This document shows positions 17,022-25,921 of a DNA stretch of 64,000 nucleotides, piece after piece. The stretch covers positions 62,001-126,000 of the forward strand of contig NZ_JYCN01000017.1 of NCBI RefSeq assembly GCF_000876655.1, read 5' to 3'. Position 1 is the stretch's first letter, and every line of letters starts with the position of its first letter. The notes under the pieces were generated by a model. It did no database searches and had not been told where the DNA came from. It was given only the letters and a program-made list of their open reading frames with translations. Source of the stretch: Arthrobacter sp. SPG23. GTDB taxonomy: Bacteria; Actinomycetota; Actinomycetes; Actinomycetales; Micrococcaceae. Made by a program: the position numbers and the translations under genes.

Positions 17022-17799
17022 CGCGACCATCCCCGCCATGGAAGATGCGGCAGGGCAGCCTGCCCGCACCGTCCTGATCACCGGTGCCGCCGGCGGCCTA
17101 GGCCGGGCGTTCGCGCTCGGCTTCGGCCGCCGCGGCTACCGCGTGGCGGTGGCGGACGTGAACCTCGACGGCGCGGAGGAAACGGTCAAGCTGGTCCTGG
17201 ACACCGGGGCCGAGGCGGCCGCCTTCCACGCGGACGTCACCAGCGTGGACTCCACCGAGGCCCTTGCGAAAAGCTGCGCGGACTTCGGAAACGGGAGCAT
17301 CGACGTCGTGCTTAATAACGCCGCCGTGTACGCGGGGGTGACCCGCAGCCCGTTCGAGGACATCGACCCGGCCGAATGGGACCTGGTGATGAACGTGAAC
17401 CTCAAGGGCCCCTGGCTCGTCACCCGCGCCGCCAGTCCGTACCTGCGCGAAGGCGGGCGCGTCATCAACCTCTCCAGTGCCACGATCTTCAGCGGCTCGG
17501 AGCAGTGGATGCACTACGTCGCCTCCAAGGGCGGCGTGGTGGCCCTGACCCGGGTGATGGCCAAGGAATTGGGCCGGCGGGGGATTACCGTCAACGCGAT
17601 CGCCCCCGGCTTCACCCTCACCGAGGCCAGCTACGGGCTGATGGAGAACGCCGAAAACTACGGCGTGGACCGCGGCGCCATCAAGCGGGCCAGCCAGCCG
17701 GAGGACATTGTGGGCGCGGCGCTCTTCCTGGCCGGGCCGGACAGTTCCTACTACACCGGCCAGACCATGGTGGTCGACGGCGGCCGCCAGTTCATCTGA
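17014..17799 (+). CDS. creG: Short-chain dehydrogenase/reductase (CreG-like 4-hydroxybenzyl alcohol dehydrogenase)
   Basis: A 261-residue classical SDR: cofactor motif TGAAGGLGRAF near 26, NNAA near 103, catalytic Ser in NLSSAT and YVASKGG, then the NAIAPGF loop. ATG 17014 overlaps the creH stop by 8 bases. In C. glutamicum creG supplies the alcohol dehydrogenase that oxidises 4-hydroxybenzyl alcohol to 4-hydroxybenzaldehyde. The position between creH and creF matches, but I do not know from sequence whether the C. glutamicum enzyme is of the same SDR family. Confidence 0.78.
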   Translation: MSDATIPAMEDAAGQPARTVLITGAAGGLGRAFALGFGRRGYRVAVADVNLDGAEETVKLVLDTGAEAAAFHADVTSVDSTEALAKSCADFGNGSIDVVLNNAAVYAGVTRSPFEDIDPAEWDLVMNVNLKGPWLVTRAASPYLREGGRVINLSSATIFSGSEQWMHYVASKGGVVALTRVMAKELGRRGITVNAIAPGFTLTEASYGLMENAENYGVDRGAIKRASQPEDIVGAALFLAGPDSSYYTGQTMVVDGGRQFI

Positions 17800-17846
17800 C
17801 TCTGCCCTACCTGCCAACTTTTCGACTTCAACCCCAAGGAGGACCA

Positions 17847-18167
17847 ATGCCAACGGTTCACTTCACCGACGCCGACGGCGCCGTCCGCGACGTCCAGGGC
17901 AATCCCGGCGACTCCGTCATGGAAACCGCGGTGCGCAACGGCGTGCCCGGCATCGTGGCCGAATGCGGCGGATCGCTGTCCTGCGCCACCTGCCACGTCT
18001 TTGTCCGCGAGGACTGCCTCTCACAGCTCCCGCCGATGGAGGACATGGAGGACGAGATGCTCTACGGCACCGCCGTGGACCGCGAGGACAACTCCCGGCT
18101 GTCCTGCCAGCTCCGCCTGACCGACGAGCTCGAACTGTTCGTCACCACTCCCGAAACCCAGGTGTAG
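17847..18167 (+). CDS. creF: [2Fe-2S] ferredoxin, putidaredoxin type (CreF-like)
   Basis: A 106-residue ferredoxin with cluster ligands C40, C46, C49 and C87 (C-x5-C-x2-C-x37-C), the spacing of the adrenodoxin/putidaredoxin class that serves bacterial class I P450s. The acidic helix PPMEDMEDEM is typical of the P450/reductase docking surface. AAGGAGG precedes the ATG. It should shuttle electrons from CreE to CreJ. The reductase gene begins 2 bases after its stop. Confidence 0.9.
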   Translation: MPTVHFTDADGAVRDVQGNPGDSVMETAVRNGVPGIVAECGGSLSCATCHVFVREDCLSQLPPMEDMEDEMLYGTAVDREDNSRLSCQLRLTDELELFVTTPETQV

Positions 18168-18169
18168 TG

Positions 18170-19507
18170 ATGGGCGCCCATGCCGCCGCTGAACAGGCCT
18201 CCACCGGAGCGGCCGGCGCAGCCGGTACCGAAACTGACAGCCGAACCCGTACCGGCCTGCTGATCATCGGCGCCAGCCAGTCCGGAGTCCAGCTCGCCGT
18301 CTCATTGCGGGCGCTGGGCTTCGATGAGCACATCACGCTGCTCGGCGACGAGGACCACCGCCCCTACCAGCGCCCGGCCCTGTCCAAGGAGTTCCTGCAG
18401 GGCACGGTGGAGAGCGAATCGCTGATATTCCGCTCCAACGAGTACTGGACCGAACACAACGTGGACCTGGTGAAGGGCGAATACATCGTCAGGATCGACA
18501 AGGACGCCGACGGCTCCGGGGTGGCGCACTCCTCGTCAGGCATGCAGTTCCCCTTCAAACGCCTCGCCCTCACCGTAGGCGCCCGAGCCCGGAAATTGGA
18601 GATCGAAGGCGGGGACCTCGACGGCGTGCTGTACCTGCGCAACGCCGACGACGCCCTGGCACTCAAGGCCAGGGTGGGTGACGCCACCGATGTGGTGGTG
18701 ATCGGCGGCGGATTCATCGGACTCGAAGCCGCCTCCAGCCTGCAGAAGATGGGCAAGAACGTCACCGTACTGGAATTCGGACCGCGGCTGGTGGGCCGCG
18801 CCGTCGGCGAGGAAACCGCCGAGTACTTCCTCCAGGCCCACCGTGCACGCGGCCTGGACATCCGGCTCAACACGAGCGCCAAACGCTTCACCGCGAAGGC
18901 CGCCGGAGACAACCGGCAGGCGGTCGCCGCCGTCGAACTCCAGGACGGCACGGTGCTGCCCGCGCAGATCGTGCTGGTGGGCATCGGGGTCATCCCCAAC
19001 ACCCAGCTGGCCGAACAGCTTGGCCTGAGCGTGGACAACGGGATCGTGGTGGACCGCTTCGCGCTGGCCTCGGACGGAACCACTGTGGCGATCGGCGACT
19101 GCGCCAACATGCCCAATCCTGTGCCCGGCTCGGAACCGGGCGAGCGGATCCGGCTGGAAAGCGTCAACAACGCGATCGAACACGCGAAGGTGGCTGCCTA
19201 CTCGCTCACCGGCCGGCGTGAGGAATACGCCGGCATCCCGTGGTTCTGGTCCAACCAGGCCGACCTCAAACTGCAGATCGCCGGGCTGTGCAACGGCTAT
19301 GACCAGACCGTGCTGCGGCGCGACGAGGAACGCGGCAAGTTCAGCGTCCTCTACTACCGCCAGGGACAGGTCATCGCCGCGGACTGCGTCAACGCCCCGC
19401 TGGACTTCATGGCGGTCAAGAATGCCCTGGCCAAGGGCCGGAACATCCCCGCCGACGCCGCCGCGGACCCGGCCACGCCCCTCAAGACAATCACCACGGA
19501 CAGCTAG
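18170..19507 (+). CDS. creE: FAD-dependent ferredoxin reductase (CreE-like)
   Basis: A 445-residue putidaredoxin-reductase-type flavoprotein. The FAD-binding site LLIIGASQSGVQ near 28 is slightly unusual, with ASQSG where GxGxxG is common. YQRPALSKEF follows, then the NAD-binding VVIGGGFIGLEAA and the second FAD contact AIGDCAN. A reductase C-terminal domain (IPWFWSNQ) ends the protein. The first 27 residues are Ala/Thr-rich and probably disordered. Encoded 2 bases after the ferredoxin gene; together they form the electron supply of the P450. Confidence 0.88.
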   Translation: MGAHAAAEQASTGAAGAAGTETDSRTRTGLLIIGASQSGVQLAVSLRALGFDEHITLLGDEDHRPYQRPALSKEFLQGTVESESLIFRSNEYWTEHNVDLVKGEYIVRIDKDADGSGVAHSSSGMQFPFKRLALTVGARARKLEIEGGDLDGVLYLRNADDALALKARVGDATDVVVIGGGFIGLEAASSLQKMGKNVTVLEFGPRLVGRAVGEETAEYFLQAHRARGLDIRLNTSAKRFTAKAAGDNRQAVAAVELQDGTVLPAQIVLVGIGVIPNTQLAEQLGLSVDNGIVVDRFALASDGTTVAIGDCANMPNPVPGSEPGERIRLESVNNAIEHAKVAAYSLTGRREEYAGIPWFWSNQADLKLQIAGLCNGYDQTVLRRDEERGKFSVLYYRQGQVIAADCVNAPLDFMAVKNALAKGRNIPADAAADPATPLKTITTDS

Positions 19508-19539
19508 CCATCCCGGCCGGCCGCACCCGAAGGAGCACC

Positions 19540-20313
19540 ATGACCACCCCCAAGACCCCGGTCGCCGACACCGGCACCGCGAACCCGGTCACCGACAGCC
19601 CCGCGGCCGGCGATCTCGCCGCCGTTGATTCCGCGACTGCGGATTTCGCCGCCGCATACCCGGTCCGTCCGGTCCCGGCGCAGGGACCGGTGGACACCGC
19701 CCCGATCGCCACCACCCCGGCAGCGCTCCACGAACTCGACGGGCTCTGGCAGGCAGTGGTGCACGAGACGCGCACCCGCGGCAACGACATCCACCTGCCG
19801 ATCTCCCTCGCCTTCGCCGAGCGGCTCTGCCGCGCCTACCCCGAGGCCGACGCTGAACTGGTCCGGGTGGCCACCCTGCTGCACGACACCGGCTGGGCCC
19901 ATGTGGACGAATCCCGCATTATCTCCGAGGGCTTCGCGGGGGACTGGCGCAAGGCCGCCATCCGCTACGAACACGAGAAGCAGGGCTGCGACGTGGCCCG
20001 CCGGGTGCTGCCGGGCCTGGGCTACTCCATGGAATTCATCGAGCGCGTCTGCATGATCATCGACGGCCACGACACCCGCCCGGTGGCCAAATCGCTGGAA
20101 GATGCGCTGATGCGCGACGCCGACAGGCTGTGGCGCTTCGACCAGGCAGGGATTGCCCTGGCCTCCTCCTGGTTTAACATGGATCCGGCCACCTACACCG
20201 ACCGGCTGGCTGAGGAAATCGTCCCCGAGCTCATCACCCAGGCGGCCCACGACATGGCTTCCGCGGACCTGAACCGTTCCATCGCCCTCCTCAAGACAGC
20301 GGTCATCCGATGA
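19540..20313 (+). CDS. creD: HD-domain phosphohydrolase (CreD-like)
   Basis: A 257-residue protein. Residues 1-60 are Ala/Thr/Pro-rich and low complexity; the rest is an HD domain with metal-ligand motifs H85, H115-D116 (LLHDTGW), H145, H177-D178 (DGHD) and a later RDADRLWRFD. In the 4-cresol pathway CreD removes the phosphate after the P450 step, releasing 4-hydroxybenzyl alcohol. Its place between reductase and aldehyde dehydrogenase genes matches. The next gene's ATG overlaps its stop by 4 bases. Confidence 0.82.
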   Translation: MTTPKTPVADTGTANPVTDSPAAGDLAAVDSATADFAAAYPVRPVPAQGPVDTAPIATTPAALHELDGLWQAVVHETRTRGNDIHLPISLAFAERLCRAYPEADAELVRVATLLHDTGWAHVDESRIISEGFAGDWRKAAIRYEHEKQGCDVARRVLPGLGYSMEFIERVCMIIDGHDTRPVAKSLEDALMRDADRLWRFDQAGIALASSWFNMDPATYTDRLAEEIVPELITQAAHDMASADLNRSIALLKTAVIR

Positions 20314-21830
20314 GCGCCGCCACGCACGCCGCCCCCGCCCGGGCCGCCCGCGCCGCGCTCAACCTGCCCTACACCCACGTGGACGACATCTTCATCAATG
20401 GCGCCTGGACCGCTGCGCGCGGCACAGGCCGCAACCCGGTCACCGACCCCGCCACCGGCGAACTCTGGGGCTCCGTCCCGGACGGCGCCCCCGAAGACGT
20501 GGACGCCGCCGTCGGCTCCGCCCGCAAAGCGTTCGACGGCGGCGACTGGCCGCGGCTGGCACCGTCCGAACGGGCGGCATACCTTGTGCGCATTGCCGAG
20601 GAAGTGGAGAAGCGTGCGGACGAACTCTCGCTGACGAACACCCGCGAGAACGGATCGCCGGTCTCCGAATCCGCCGGAGCCGCTGCCAACGCCGCAGGCA
20701 TCTTCCGGTACTTTGCCACCCTCGCCGACTACCTGGAGCGCGAGGACGTGCGGGCCTTCCCCAAGGGCGGCGGCGAATCCGTGGTCCGTCGCGAACCGAT
20801 CGGCGTGTGCGCGCTGATCGCGCCCTGGAACTTCCCGATCAACCTCGTGGTCATCAAGCTCGCCCCGGCGTTGCTGGCCGGCTGCACAGTGGTGATCAAG
20901 CCTGCCTCACCCACCCCGTTGTCGCTCCGGGTGATCATAGACGCCGTGGCCGCCGCCGGTGTCCCGGCCGGCGTCGTCAACCTCGTCACCGGTTCCGGCC
21001 GGCTGGGAGATGCGCTGGTGAAGCACCCGGAGGTGGCCAAGGTGGCCTTCACGGGTTCGACGCCGGTGGGCCGCAAGATTGCGGCGGCCTGCGGCGAGCT
21101 GCTGCGCCCTGTCACCCTGGAACTTGGCGGGAAGTCCAGCGCGATCGTGCTGCCGGATGCGGACCTGGACGCGATGTCTAAGGTCCTGATCCGCTCCTCG
21201 ATGCGCAACACCGGGCAGACCTGCTACATCTCCACCCGTATCCTGGCCCCCGCCAGCCGCTACGAGGAAGTGGTGGACATGGTCACCAGCACCATCGCCG
21301 CCGGCAAGCAGGGCGACCCGCTGGACCCGGACACGGTGTTCGGCCCGTGCGCCACCGAGTCCCAGTACCGGACCGTGCTCGAGTACGTGGAGTCGGGGCT
21401 GGCCGAAGGCGCCCGCGCCACCACCGGCGGACGAGCGGCGTCACTGGGCGGCGGCCTCGAAGGCGGGTATTTCGTGGAACCCACGGTGTTCGCCGACGTC
21501 ACTCCGGACATGCGGATCTCCCGCGAGGAGATTTTCGGCCCGGTCATCTGCATCCTGAAGTACAACGACGCCGGCGGCAACGCAGATGAGGCCGTGGAGT
21601 TGGCGAACAACACGGAATTCGGCCTCGGCGGTTTAGTCTTTGGTGCCGATCCGGAGGTCGCGCTGGCCGTGGCGGACCGGATGGACACCGGCTCGGTGGG
21701 CATCAACTTCTTCGCCTCCAACCACGCCGCGCCTTTCGGCGGCCGGCACGATTCCGGCCTCGGAACCGAGTACGGCGTCGAGGGCCTCAACGCCTACCTG
21801 AGCTACAAGTCCATTCACCGGAAGGTGTAG
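20310..21830 (+). CDS. creC: Aldehyde dehydrogenase (CreC-like 4-hydroxybenzaldehyde dehydrogenase)
   Basis: A 506-residue aldehyde dehydrogenase: APWNFPINLV, VIKPASPTPLS, FTGSTPVGRKIA, general base in LELGGKSS, catalytic Cys in NTGQTCYISTR (near 292), and EEIFGPV. Last gene of the cre operon, overlapping creD by 4 bases. It should oxidise 4-hydroxybenzaldehyde to 4-hydroxybenzoate. About 15 Ala-rich residues at the N-terminus precede the conserved domain. Confidence 0.85.
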   Translation: MSAATHAAPARAARAALNLPYTHVDDIFINGAWTAARGTGRNPVTDPATGELWGSVPDGAPEDVDAAVGSARKAFDGGDWPRLAPSERAAYLVRIAEEVEKRADELSLTNTRENGSPVSESAGAAANAAGIFRYFATLADYLEREDVRAFPKGGGESVVRREPIGVCALIAPWNFPINLVVIKLAPALLAGCTVVIKPASPTPLSLRVIIDAVAAAGVPAGVVNLVTGSGRLGDALVKHPEVAKVAFTGSTPVGRKIAAACGELLRPVTLELGGKSSAIVLPDADLDAMSKVLIRSSMRNTGQTCYISTRILAPASRYEEVVDMVTSTIAAGKQGDPLDPDTVFGPCATESQYRTVLEYVESGLAEGARATTGGRAASLGGGLEGGYFVEPTVFADVTPDMRISREEIFGPVICILKYNDAGGNADEAVELANNTEFGLGGLVFGADPEVALAVADRMDTGSVGINFFASNHAAPFGGRHDSGLGTEYGVEGLNAYLSYKSIHRKV

Positions 21831-21886
21831 GAACGCCCGGAAGTCAGGTTTCGTTCAGCCGGACCTTGGATAATGGAACGAGGCGC

Positions 21887-21911
21887 GGCGCCCGGGAACA
21901 CCCCGGGCGCC
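21887..21911 (+). terminator. GC-rich hairpin after the cre operon
   Basis: Ten-bp perfect stem ggcgcccggg / cccgggcgcc with loop aacac, 57 bases after the creC stop and 38 before the acyltransferase start. No T-tract. The terminator role is inferred from position. Confidence 0.5.
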
Positions 21912-21948
21912 CGGAATCGAATCCATCCAGTGGGACTGCGGAGGTCAT

Positions 21949-23088
21949 TTGGCGTTGCTAGTTGATGGGAGAGCCGGGACGGCTGCCGGGCAGACCGTCG
22001 GGCAAGGTACGGTGCGGCAAAGGCTGGACGGGTTGGACGTCCTCCGGGGTGCCGCCGTCGGTGCCGTTCTGCTGGGACATTCGTGGCCAGGAGTATTTCA
22101 AGGTGCCGGCATCGTCGGAGTGATTGTCTTCTTTGTGCTGAGCGGCTACCTGATCACAGGGGTGTTGCTGAGGGACATCGAACAGCATCGCAAAGTCCGT
22201 TACGGCCGTTTCTATGCGCATCGGGCTTTCCGGTTGTTACCGGCGCTCATCGCCTTCCTTGGCGTCTACGCCGTCGTTGAACTGACGGCGGACGTCCTCG
22301 GGGACCGATCCAAGGGGATCATCGGCTATACCCTCCTGGCCGGTTTCGGCTACCTGAAAGACCTGCCGCTGCCTTTTGACGTCAGCATGGCGATCGGGCC
22401 GCTCTGGACGCTGGCGGTGGAGGAACAGTTCTACCTGATCTGGCCGGCACTGCTGGTGTTCGCGCTGGCGAGGAATCGCCAGGGACAGCTGATCGGATGG
22501 TCTGGCGCCGTCGTCTTTTTCCTGATGACGGCGAGCGTCCTGGCCATGCTGATCCTGGCTCCGCACCTGCACTCCCTGGTCTATGCGCTTCCGACGACGT
22601 GGGGCCTGGGGCTGATCATCGGTTCCGCGCTGCGCCTCTACCGGGTCAGGATGTTCAGCTGGTTCGCGGGCCGCCGGCCCCGGCGGCTGGCCCTGCTTGG
22701 CGCCGTCCTTGTCCTCGCCGCGCTGGTGTTCTTTCCCAAGGCCAACGAGTCGCCTGCCTTCTTTTTTGTCGGAGGTCCGCTGGCCATGGCTGCCGCGGCC
22801 GTCCTGGTGGTGCTGGCCGCTTCCCGTTCGCAGATGATGCCCCGGTGGACGCGCCCGCTGCAGATGCTGGGCACTGTCTCCTACGCGGCGTACCTCTGGA
22901 ACTATGTGGTCATTCTCTGGCTCAACGGCGGATCGACAGCCGATCTGCCGCCGCTCGTAGCCGTGTCGGCCATCGCGTTGACCCTGCTTGTGGCGGTCAC
23001 CAGCTGGTACACCGTGGAAAAGCTGGGGCGCGTGGGGCGCCACCGCTTTGACGCGTACTTTCAGGCCAAGGCCGACGCCCGGGCGTGA
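21949..23088 (+). CDS. Acyltransferase 3 family membrane protein (OafA/YrhL type)
   Basis: A 379-residue integral membrane protein with about ten hydrophobic segments. The family's start motif RLDGLDVLRGAAV is at about residue 25, the catalytic His lies in LLGHSW, and FVLSGYLIT and AVEEQFYLIWP follow. Such proteins O-acetylate or succinylate surface polysaccharides, peptidoglycan or lipids. The start is a TTG at 21949 with GGAGG just upstream; no ATG would preserve the conserved N-terminus. Its neighbour is a polysaccharide deacetylase-synthase, so both may modify the same envelope polymer. Confidence 0.85.
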   Translation: MALLVDGRAGTAAGQTVGQGTVRQRLDGLDVLRGAAVGAVLLGHSWPGVFQGAGIVGVIVFFVLSGYLITGVLLRDIEQHRKVRYGRFYAHRAFRLLPALIAFLGVYAVVELTADVLGDRSKGIIGYTLLAGFGYLKDLPLPFDVSMAIGPLWTLAVEEQFYLIWPALLVFALARNRQGQLIGWSGAVVFFLMTASVLAMLILAPHLHSLVYALPTTWGLGLIIGSALRLYRVRMFSWFAGRRPRRLALLGAVLVLAALVFFPKANESPAFFFVGGPLAMAAAAVLVVLAASRSQMMPRWTRPLQMLGTVSYAAYLWNYVVILWLNGGSTADLPPLVAVSAIALTLLVAVTSWYTVEKLGRVGRHRFDAYFQAKADARA

Positions 23089-23141
23089 TGAGGGTCATGC
23101 TTTTGGGATGCGGATCTCTGATCCCCTAAGGTTGATGCCCG

Positions 23142-23667
23142 ATGGAAGCTTTTGATGAAACGTCGGATCAGCCGAGGTCTGCGCCGCCGCGCGGGCCGGT
23201 CTTTGTGGATGAATCAGGACGGCGCCTGCGGCTGGTGAAGCTTCTTGGCCTCGGGTCCCTCGGCCTCGTGGCAGGGTACGTCGTCCTCCTGGTGGTTGCT
23301 TTCATTGGCGGGTCCAATATAGCGGCGCCGTACCTGCCGCTGCCTGCCCGCCCGGCAGCACCCGCGGCCCAGGACGTTGCTCCTTCCCCTTCGGCGCCGG
23401 CGTCCAACGAAGCCGCGCCGCCGGCTCCCCGGGCTGTCCCGGCCGAACCTGCAGCGCAGGCCGCTTTCCAGGCTCCGGTGATTACGCCGTCAGCCGTTCC
23501 GGTGGCCCCACCGACTGCTGGTACGGACAGTGGTACTGACGTGCAGCAGACGCCCCCCCTCGGCGCCCGTTACCGTTCCTGCGCCGGCCACGGAGCCGAC
23601 GGCGCCGGGCAAGAGCGGGACGGCGCCGGGCCAGGCCACCCGGCCGACTGCCCCGCCGCAGCCGTGA
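23142..23667 (+). pseudogene. Pro/Ala-rich single-TM membrane protein with a one-base frameshift
   Basis: The ATG frame gives a short cytoplasmic N-terminus, one hydrophobic segment (LLGLGSLGLVAGYVVLLVV, about 34-52) and a long Pro/Ala-rich stretch. At a run of seven C (23553-23559) the composition changes abruptly to Arg/Gly/His. If one C is removed, the frame continues as SAPVTVPAPATEPTAPGK and so on, in the same Pro/Thr-rich style, and stops at TGA 23665-23667, giving 174 residues. That stop overlaps a GTG start of the next gene (GTGA). As read, the frame instead runs on into the downstream enzyme. Likely a sequencing indel or a slippage site. Function unknown. Confidence 0.7.
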
Positions 23668-25856
23668 GTGTGAGGCGGGCGGTCAAGCCCGCAGTCAAGC
23701 CCGCAGTCAAGCCCGCCGTTCCCGTCAGCGTAAGGGCTCACTGGTTCGTCCTTATCGCGGTCCTGTTGGCGCTGGGTGTTGCCCTCGCGGTGCAGGGATA
23801 CATGCACCACCTCGCGGGGATCGGTGATGACTCCGCGCCGTCGAGCACGTCTGCGGGAAGCGTGCCGAATGCCGTCTCCGGTGGCGGACCGGTGGTCGAT
23901 TCCCGTGGCGCGGCCGTCCGTAGCGTGAGCCCGCCGGACCAGACGCTCGCACTGACGTTCGACGACGGACCGGACCCCGTCTGGACGCCTCAGATCCTTG
24001 ACGTCCTGCGGAAGCATCACGTTCGTGCGACGTTTTTCGTGGTTGGTTCTGCGGCGATCGACAACCCCGACCTCATGCGCCGCATCGTTGCCGAAGGTCA
24101 CGAGATCGGCGTTCATACGCTCACCCACACAGACCTCGGCACTGCTCCGTCGTGGCGACGTGAACTCGAAGTCCAAGGTGCCCAGGAAGCCATCGCCGGT
24201 ATCACCGGTCATGCGACCTCGCTGCTGCGTCCGCCGTACAGCTCGGGGAACGATGCGATCAACGACAGCACCTGGTCGGCCATGCGAACGTCGGCGGACG
24301 AGGGATACATCACGGTGCTGAGCACCGTCGACAGCGAGGACTGGCGGCGGCCGGGCGCCGCGGCTATCGAACAGAATCTCGCTCTGTCCGGCCCCAAGGG
24401 GCAGGTGCTCCTGATGCACGACGGCGGTGGCGACAGGGAGCAGACCGTTGCCGCGCTCGATTCCGCGTTGTCGCGATTCGCCGACCAGGGCTATCGCGTG
24501 ACCAGCGTCGGCGACGCAATCGGAATTGACAGCATGCGCGAGGCCTCCACAGCGGAGCAGATGACGGGAACGGCGTTCGTGCGGGGCATCCAGTTCAGCG
24601 ATTTCGTCGTAACGGCCATCTCGTGGGGACTGGTTGCGGCAGGCATCGTGACGCTTGTCCGCGCTGTCCTCGTGATCGGCTTCGCGGCCCGCCACAGCCG
24701 GGCTGCGCGGCGTGTACAGACGGTCAGCCGGGGCCGGCGACGGGTGGACGTGCCGGTCAGGCCGGAGATCACGGAGCCGGTCAGCGTGATCGTCCCCGCT
24801 TACAACGAGGCCGTCGGCATCGAAGCCGCGGTCCGTTCCATCGTCGCCTCGAACCATCCCGTTGAGATCATCGTGGTCGACGACGGCTCAACCGACGGGA
24901 CCGCAGACATCGTGGAAGCGCTCGGCTTGCCGGGCGTGACCGTGATCCGGAAGGAGAACGGCGGCAAGCCGTCCGCCCTTAATGCCGGGCTTGACGCTGC
25001 CAGCCACGACATTGTGGTGATGGTCGACGGCGACACCGTCTTCGAACCGGACACGGTCCAGGCACTCATTCAGCAATTCGCTGACCCGCGGGTCGGGGCC
25101 ATTTCCGGTAACACCAAGGTGGCCAACCGCGGCGGCATCCTCGGCGCCTGGCAGCATATCGAGTACGTCGTTGGCTTCAATCTGGACCGCCGGCTGTTCG
25201 ACGTCGCGGAGTGCATGCCAACCGTCCCCGGCGCCATTGGTGCCTTCCGCCGCGACGCCCTCGTGCGGGTCGGCGGAGTCAGCGACGACACGCTCGCTGA
25301 GGACACGGATCTCACCATGTCGCTGTGCCGCGACGGCTGGCGCGTCGTGTACCAGGATGATGCCCGTGCGTGGACCGAGGCCCCCGCTACCCTTGGCGCC
25401 TTGTGGAAACAGCGGTACCGCTGGTGCTACGGCACGTTGCAGGCAATGTGGAAGCACCGCGGCGCGGTGGTGCAGCGGGGAGCGGCCGGCAAGCTTGGCC
25501 GGCGCGGGCTCGGCTACCTGCTTGTTCTCCAAGTGCTGCTTCCCCTGTTCGCCCCTGTCGTAGATGTTTTCGCTGTCTACGGACTGATCTTCCTAGATCC
25601 GTTCCGGATTGCGGCGTTGTGGTTCGTCTTCCTGGTCGTTCAGATGCTCATGGCCGGCTATGCCTTCCGGCTCGACAGCGAACGGCTCGGGCCGCTCTGG
25701 ACGCTTCCACTCCAGCAGTTCGTCTATCGGCAGCTCATGTATCTCGTCGTCATCCAGTCTGTAGTCACCGCATTGGCCGGTGTCCACCTTCGCTGGCATC
25801 GAATGGAGAGGTACGGCAGCCTGCGCGTCCCGCCCGCCGCTGAAGGTCAGGCGTAG
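23664..25856 (+). CDS. Bifunctional polysaccharide deacetylase (NodB-like)/family 2 glycosyltransferase (NodC/hyaluronan-synthase-like)
   Basis: Taken from GTG 23664 this is a 730-residue protein. A basic N-terminus with a triple VKPA repeat precedes a membrane helix (26-47). The extracellular NodB-type deacetylase domain has LTFDDGPD (metal/catalytic Asp 100-101), H151-x3-H155 and RPPYSS (189-194). A second helix (about 318-340) leads to a cytoplasmic GT2 domain with VDDGSTDGT, VDGDT (454-458), EDTD (546-549) and KQRYRW (582-587), then C-terminal membrane helices. It would extrude a beta-linked amino-sugar polymer and de-N-acetylate it, combining the roles split between IcaA/PgaC and IcaB/PgaB elsewhere. 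The ATG frame from 23142 is continuous with it only because of a probable indel. Confidence 0.85.
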   Translation: MSVRRAVKPAVKPAVKPAVPVSVRAHWFVLIAVLLALGVALAVQGYMHHLAGIGDDSAPSSTSAGSVPNAVSGGGPVVDSRGAAVRSVSPPDQTLALTFDDGPDPVWTPQILDVLRKHHVRATFFVVGSAAIDNPDLMRRIVAEGHEIGVHTLTHTDLGTAPSWRRELEVQGAQEAIAGITGHATSLLRPPYSSGNDAINDSTWSAMRTSADEGYITVLSTVDSEDWRRPGAAAIEQNLALSGPKGQVLLMHDGGGDREQTVAALDSALSRFADQGYRVTSVGDAIGIDSMREASTAEQMTGTAFVRGIQFSDFVVTAISWGLVAAGIVTLVRAVLVIGFAARHSRAARRVQTVSRGRRRVDVPVRPEITEPVSVIVPAYNEAVGIEAAVRSIVASNHPVEIIVVDDGSTDGTADIVEALGLPGVTVIRKENGGKPSALNAGLDAASHDIVVMVDGDTVFEPDTVQALIQQFADPRVGAISGNTKVANRGGILGAWQHIEYVVGFNLDRRLFDVAECMPTVPGAIGAFRRDALVRVGGVSDDTLAEDTDLTMSLCRDGWRVVYQDDARAWTEAPATLGALWKQRYRWCYGTLQAMWKHRGAVVQRGAAGKLGRRGLGYLLVLQVLLPLFAPVVDVFAVYGLIFLDPFRIAALWFVFLVVQMLMAGYAFRLDSERLGPLWTLPLQQFVYRQLMYLVVIQSVVTALAGVHLRWHRMERYGSLRVPPAAEGQA

Positions 25857-25921
25857 CCGGCACCGTCCTTGGAGACGGGCCTGGGGAGTAGGGTTGGGCC
25901 TTAGTCGACGAAGGAGTCAAC

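Noticed and set aside
14259..17081. Very long open frame (about 940 codons) on the minus strand opposite creI/creH.
   Set aside because: High-GC antisense shadow: the plus strand carries clear PEP-synthase-type motifs, and the antisense product is Gly/Val/His-rich with no domain.
23677..23720. Triple 12-base repeat (VKPA) as a possible CRISPR or mobile element.
   Set aside because: It is in-frame coding repetition in the linker before the deacetylase-synthase membrane helix; no spacers or terminal repeats.
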